A DNA stretch of 64,000 bases. Source: Siniperca chuatsi (lineage: Eukaryota > Chordata > Actinopteri > Centrarchiformes > Sinipercidae). The stretch covers positions 13,675,833-13,739,832 of the forward strand of contig NC_058045.1 in NCBI RefSeq assembly GCF_020085105.1. The letters are read 5' to 3'. A program made the position numbers and the translations under genes. The notes below the pieces were generated by a model. It had not been told where the DNA came from and did no database searches. It saw nothing but the letters and a program-made list of their open reading frames with translations. How positions within the stretch are numbered: the first letter of the stretch is position 1; every line of letters starts with the position of its first letter. Of this stretch, positions 59,422-64,000 are shown piece after piece.

Positions 59422-60741
59422 ATGACTGCAGAGGAGCAGACAAGTGAAGGACAACACACCATCCCAATGGAGGGAGAGGACATCACACCAAAGAAAGACG
59501 GGGGTGTTTTAAAGGTAAATACTAGTTTTTTGGTACGTTACTATATATGAATTCAGCTAGCTGCGTGGTTAGCTGGCTGCTTGTTGTTGTTTACTAATTC
59601 GGCTAGGCTAACGTTAGCTGTTGTTGTCTTGTTATCTAGGATATCGCCTCAATTAAAACAGCTAATGCAAGCTAACTACAGTGTTGACAACATCGTAACG
59701 CTATTTATCTTGTATCCTATCATTGGTTTCATAGCCAAATTATTACTAGGATGTCAACAACATGTATAATTAGCCATTTCAATCGTCCATGTTTCTAGAA
59801 GGTTCTGGAGCCCCGGAGAAATGCAGAAGCTATTAATGCTGATGGGGACATTTAATATTCAAACGCGCACACACACAGGGATTTGAATAAGACGTTACAG
59901 CTCACGTTCATTCACAATGAAGGATTTGGCAGCTTTACCTCCTATGATTCAAAGTACCAGACTGCAGGGTGGGTGTACATGACAGAAATGTGTGGGACTG
60001 GCTTTTCGTGTCTGCTGCAGAGTAGATTTTTTTTTTTTTAAATCTCTAATAATAATCTACTAATTTTTTATTTTTATTTTTTTATTTTTAATTCTCTTCT
60101 CAATGTCTGTTTTTCAAGCTGGTGAAAAGGGAAGGCACAGGCACAGAGCTTCCCATGACTGGTGACAAAGTATTTGTACATTATGTGGGCACACTTCTGG
60201 ATGGCACTCACTTTGACTCGAGCAGAGACAGAGGAGAGAGGTTTTCCTTCGAGTTGGGCAAAGGTTGGTTTCATATCTAGCAGAGACATGAACGTTCACC
60301 TGCCATAGTTGCACAGCCAGTGTTGGTAATCGGTCTTCTCTGTGTTTAGGTCAAGTAATAAAGGCATGGGACATTGGTGTAGCCACAATGAAAGTGGGGG
60401 AATTGTGCCAGCTCTTCTGTAAGCCAGAGTATGCTTATGGATCTGCAGGCAGCCCACCCAAGATACCCCCCAATGCTACTCTTGTTTTTGAGGTAAGTGT
60501 CAGTGATATCTTACTGGGTATCCATATTACTGGGTATTTTGGTTGAAAATACACTATACCTTGATCCTTTGTTGGTTTGAAAAGATATTAAGATGTTAAT
60601 TTACATCTGCACACTTGTAGGTGGAACTGTTTGAATTTCGAGGCGAGGACATAACGGATGATGAGGATGAAGGAATCATTCGTCGCATTATCACTAAAGG
60701 GCAGGGATATTCCAAGCCAAATGAAGGAGCTGCTGTTGAAG
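59422..60741 (+). other. fkbp4: fkbp4 FK1 (catalytic, drug-binding) domain exons
   Basis: Exons 59422-59514, 60119-60263, 60350-60492 and part of 60621-60741. The active-site set is intact: [31 protein letters not shown] (with the central Trp), [19 protein letters not shown] and VFEVELFEF. The proline-rich loop SPPKIPPNA, which contacts steroid receptors in the family, is conserved. A hinge DITDDEDEG follows; in mammals a TEEED-type hinge contains a CK2 site, and here the Thr is retained in a comparable acidic setting. Confidence 0.92.
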
Positions 60742-63700
60742 GTAACACAGCTATTTCTTTGCTAATATAGATACAATTGACCTGCTTATAGGGGTCCCTT
60801 AAGAGTGAAAATACAGCAAGATCAACATCACCAGAAATCATTAATATGACATGTAATAGTGATTAGTACATTTAATCTAAATTCAATTTTGATTCATTTC
60901 AATCCTTGGAAAGCCGAGTTAGTGTATATTTTTAGGTGAGCGCAGTTCTAGGCGTTTGCGCTTTCAATCCAAGGACACTTTATGGAGTCCCTATGTAATA
61001 ATGTAACAATAGTAATAAGTGACATTGCTATAACAATAGCAATGGTAGCCTACTTTCTTTATTAAGCTTCAACCATTATGTCAGACAATAACTCTTTAAA
61101 CATCTGAGGATGTGTTTGCATAGAGGTTTTTGTTTCTTCAAATTCACTGATTGGATTTTTAAGCCATACAAAGACACCAACGATGAATTTGCACAAATTG
61201 GTTTGCTTAAAGATTATGGTGGTATGCTGAGCCTGAGCAACACATGAATCGATATAGAAATGCATGCAAGTGTGCAGGTGCATATTTTAAACTTTACCTG
61301 ATATTTGATGCTCAATTTGGTACACCCAAAATTTGTCTTTTGACTGTCAAATCACTCACCCACTAACCCATCCTTCATGGAGAGCAGAGGCTGTAGTCAG
61401 GTTGAATTTATGTTGGTTACAATAGATTCCAAAAATTGTAGCTTTAACACCTTGCATTGTGCCACCTCTACTGTTAACCTCACAAGCATAGAGACCAAAG
61501 AGCACATTTTCACCACAGACATTTAACTTAAGAAGAGCTATAAAGTCCTTCCTCAAATTAGCAAAAACTGCTGTATTGCCTTCAAACTGGACTTCCTGGT
61601 TTCTTATTTCACCTTCTTCATCCATCTCTGTGGTACTTGTAACAACACGCCAACACCAATATAGCTCCTTTTGTTGGTTTGGGGAATATAATGTATGCAC
61701 CTGCTCACAAACTTGGCATGGTTGTACTCGTATGTGAGGATTGAGACGGAAGTTGTGTCATATTTTGGCAGAAATTTGTGTTTTAAATGTATGAGCATAC
61801 AGATGGGGACTGGAGAAGTGGATGATTGTAGGACTTCAGAGTTTTGCTTCTTTTTCCTCATCATGAAAGCTGGCACCCACTGGAGTCTACTGTAACTGCT
61901 GTGAATCAAAGCTGCCTACAACTGCTGTTTTTGTTTGTTTGTTTTTGTTGTTTTTAAACAAACATTCACAGCCACCTTTCGATTGTAATAGGGGTGAGGG
62001 GGTGAGTTTGATACTTAAATGCTTAAATCAAAGTCATTAAAAATGCTATTGTGTTGAATTCTAAAATCTCCTCCTAAAGTTCAAAACAAATTGTGGACTC
62101 CTTTCCACAATACAGATGGATTCCTGCACAACTGGCAAAAGATGGTGTTTGTAAAGTTTTGGGGTCTTGTTTTTTTTTTCTTCTCAAGCAAATCCTACTC
62201 AAGGCTCAACTTGTACAACTAGTGTTATTGATATTGAATAGCAGCATTTAAATGACTAGTTTGACAAAAATAGTTTTCACCAACTATGTCAGATTGTGGG
62301 ATTACTTTACTGTAATTTATTTAGGCATCCTTAACAAAACAAAATATGTAGCTTGACCGTTTGGAAATTGCATCACTTGTCTTCAAGTGCCATTTCCCCA
62401 CTGCTCTCAAACTATTGCATGTTTGTACAAGTTTGTGGCTAAATTGAGAGTCTGGTTTGTAGTACAAGCTAACCCCCCGGCATTTTTCAATCCCTTTCAG
62501 TAACTGTGGAGGGTACCTATGAGGGACGTGTATTTGACGAGAGAGAATTGAAGTTTGAGATTGGAGATGGAGAGAGTCTTGGCTTTCCAACTGGATTGGA
62601 GAAAGCTATCATGGCTATGGAGCAGGGAGAGGAGGCACTCGTCACTATTAAGCCTAAGTATGATCACATGTACTAAGACGCAAATACTTACTGTTTTTCT
62701 GTAGTAATGTGTTGTCATAGGGAGAAAAGTGTGAACACAATCAACTACACTGCAATACTGTTAAGTTAAATTGCAACAGGTAATACAACATTTATACACA
62801 GCATTTGAGATAACTAATAAGTGTCTTTGATTTGTAGATATGGCTTTGGAAATGTAGGCAATGCAAAGTATAACATTCCTGGAGGAGCAACACTGCAGTA
62901 CAAAATCAAACTGACAGCCTTTGAGAAGGTAAAAACATCTTGGCTCTGTGTTGCAAACACAACTAGGCTTTAGTTGGCCAATTACATGTCAGCTGTGCAG
63001 AGCGTCATTTTCCCTTCTAAGGCGTGATTTAATGTCTTTTTTCTTTAGGCTAAGGAATCGTGGGAGATGAACACGGTAGAGAAGCTGGAACAGAGCAGCA
63101 TTGTCAAAGAGAAGGGAACGCAGTATTTTAAGGTATGCAGGGGGTATTTACAAAGCACACAGCTATAAGGAGAATTTATAAGACCGAGAAATACTTTTTC
63201 ATGTTTTCCAGTGCACTGATTTCATATGTTTCAGGAGGGAAAATACAAGCAGGCGTCAGTGCAGTACAAAAGGATTGTGTCATGGCTCGAACATGAATCT
63301 GGTTTGTCAGAGGAGGACGAGAAGAAGGTGAAAGCATTGCGGCTGGCTGCACATCTGAACTTGGCCATGTGCTTCCTTAAACTACAGGAGCCAAACCAAG
63401 CCCTAGAAAGCTGTGACAAGGTATCTATCTGTTGTTTATGAGACGGTGTAGTCCCTCCATTTGCCCAGGAGTGTTGCATTGTAGAAAAGACGTTTCGGCT
63501 CCCATCCGGAATGACTTCCGGATGGGAGCCGAAACGTCTTGAATTTGAAAACATTGTCCAGATGACTACGACTGAAACCTTTTCTACAATTTGTTTATCT
63601 TTAAGCTGGACACACATATGACAAAGATTTGTTGATGATTCATTCACTATTCATTAAGTATTTAGGTCTGAGTATTGTTGGTGTTAATGTGAGAAGTGCC

Positions 63701-63969
63701 TTAATTCTTTGTTACGTTGAGTATAGTTTGTGTGTGTTATATGGGTAGACTGCTTTACTATAATTGCCGATTATTTATGTGGTTAAATGCCTTAAACATG
63801 CATTATACTCTGTTCATGATTGTAGGCTCTGGAGTTAGATGCATCCAATGAGAAGGCTTTGTTCCGAAGGGGAGAGGCACTGTATGCTATGAAGGAGTTT
63901 GACAGGGCAAGAGATGACTTCCAACAAGTTATTCAGCTGTATCCTGCCAACAAGGCTGCCAAGAGCCAG
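59422..63969 (+). CDS. fkbp4: FKBP4/FKBP52 peptidyl-prolyl isomerase and Hsp90 co-chaperone (3' incomplete)
   Basis: FKBP52 binds Hsp90 in steroid-receptor complexes and links them to dynein. Nine phased exons give 388 residues so far: 59422-59514, 60119-60263, 60350-60492, 60621-60741, 62501-62657, 62838-62928, 63049-63132, 63235-63420, 63826-63969. Two FKBP domains precede a TPR domain; the remaining TPR and calmodulin-site exons lie right of the window. The ATG at 59422 gives MTAEE, the mammalian start, with A at -3; the in-frame ATG at 59416 (T at -3) would add two residues. [17 protein letters not shown] and [11 protein letters not shown] favour FKBP4 over FKBP5. Divergent from ddx11. 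Confidence 0.95.
60742..62500 (+). other. Large fkbp4 intron 4
   Basis: A 1.76-kb intron. The only notable content is an antisense open frame of 114 codons at 61356-61700, and an overlapping one at 61604-61909, with no recognised domain. The remainder is AT-rich with T-runs. Confidence 0.5.
62501..62928 (+). other. fkbp4: fkbp4 FK2 domain exons
   Basis: Exons 62501-62657 and 62838-62928 (after the 3' part of 60621-60741) encode the second, non-catalytic FKBP fold: [60 protein letters not shown] and IKLTAFEK. Fewer active-site aromatics than FK1, as expected for the family. Confidence 0.9.
63049..63969 (+). other. fkbp4: fkbp4 TPR domain exons (Hsp90-binding), incomplete
   Basis: Exons 63049-63132 ([20 protein letters not shown]), 63235-63420 ([37 protein letters not shown]) and 63826-63969 ([40 protein letters not shown]). 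The carboxylate-clamp positions for the Hsp90 MEEVD tail ([24 protein letters not shown]) are present. The CDS continues past the GTATAG donor at 63970. Confidence 0.92.
63479..63589. mobile_element. Small hairpin-forming MITE-like element in fkbp4 intron 8
   Basis: Bounded by perfect 11-bp inverted ends, TTGTAGAAAAG (63479-63489) and CTTTTCTACAA (63579-63589). Near the left end lies a perfect 25-bp inverted repeat, 63487-63511 against 63516-63540, with only a TGAC loop (arm AAGACGTTTCGGCTCCCATC then CGGAA). Total 111 bases. No coding capacity. I recall similar sequence in other fish genomes but cannot verify it. Confidence 0.8.
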
Positions 63970-64000
63970 GTATAGTGGCATGTGTCTTAAAGGATAATTG

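Overview
The window is vertebrate nuclear DNA. Genes are split into many short exons with GT-AG introns, there are numerous dinucleotide microsatellites, and the intronic interspersed repeats look like those of a percomorph/acanthomorph teleost fish. This placement is inferred from repeat style, intron size and protein similarity, not from a database search.

Five protein-coding genes lie on strictly alternating strands. (1) ptprq (+, 289-13441): the 3' part of a receptor tyrosine/phosphoinositide phosphatase, from fibronectin III repeats through the transmembrane segment to one phosphatase domain. Its 5' end is outside the window. (2) iqsec3 (-, CDS 16858-41891): a complete 14-exon ARF guanine-nucleotide exchange factor with coiled coil, IQ motif, Sec7, PH and a C-terminal PDZ ligand. 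(3) washc1 (+, 42917-49050): the complete WASH-complex Arp2/3 activator. (4) ddx11 (-, 50048-58094): a complete 27-coding-exon iron-sulfur DNA helicase. (5) fkbp4 (+, 59422-63969 and beyond): the Hsp90 co-chaperone FKBP52, cut by the right edge within its TPR domain. The exon joins given here were checked for reading-frame phase by hand; all five models stay open across every junction.

Layout: ptprq and iqsec3 are tail-to-tail, iqsec3 and washc1 head-to-head, washc1 and ddx11 tail-to-tail, ddx11 and fkbp4 head-to-head. There is no operon logic. The two divergent pairs share short promoter regions (about 1.0 and 1.3 kb between start codons), and the two convergent pairs have facing 3' UTRs. 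The ddx11/washc1/iqsec3 order and orientation match, from memory, the duplicated DDX11L-WASH block beside IQSEC3 at the human 12p subtelomere, so this locus may preserve the single-copy ancestor of that block.

The less ordinary items are: a GC-AG intron in washc1 that frame analysis requires; an upstream in-frame washc1 start in exon 1; three ptprq 3' splice sites sitting next to (TG)n tracts; a 40-nt frame-breaking exon candidate in iqsec3 Sec7; coding-like plus-strand exon candidates inside iqsec3 introns 1 and 2 that belong to no recognised gene; and several terminal-inverted-repeat elements, including one with a 25-bp perfect hairpin in an fkbp4 intron. I saw no CRISPR array, rRNA or tRNA, and no system that is clearly new.
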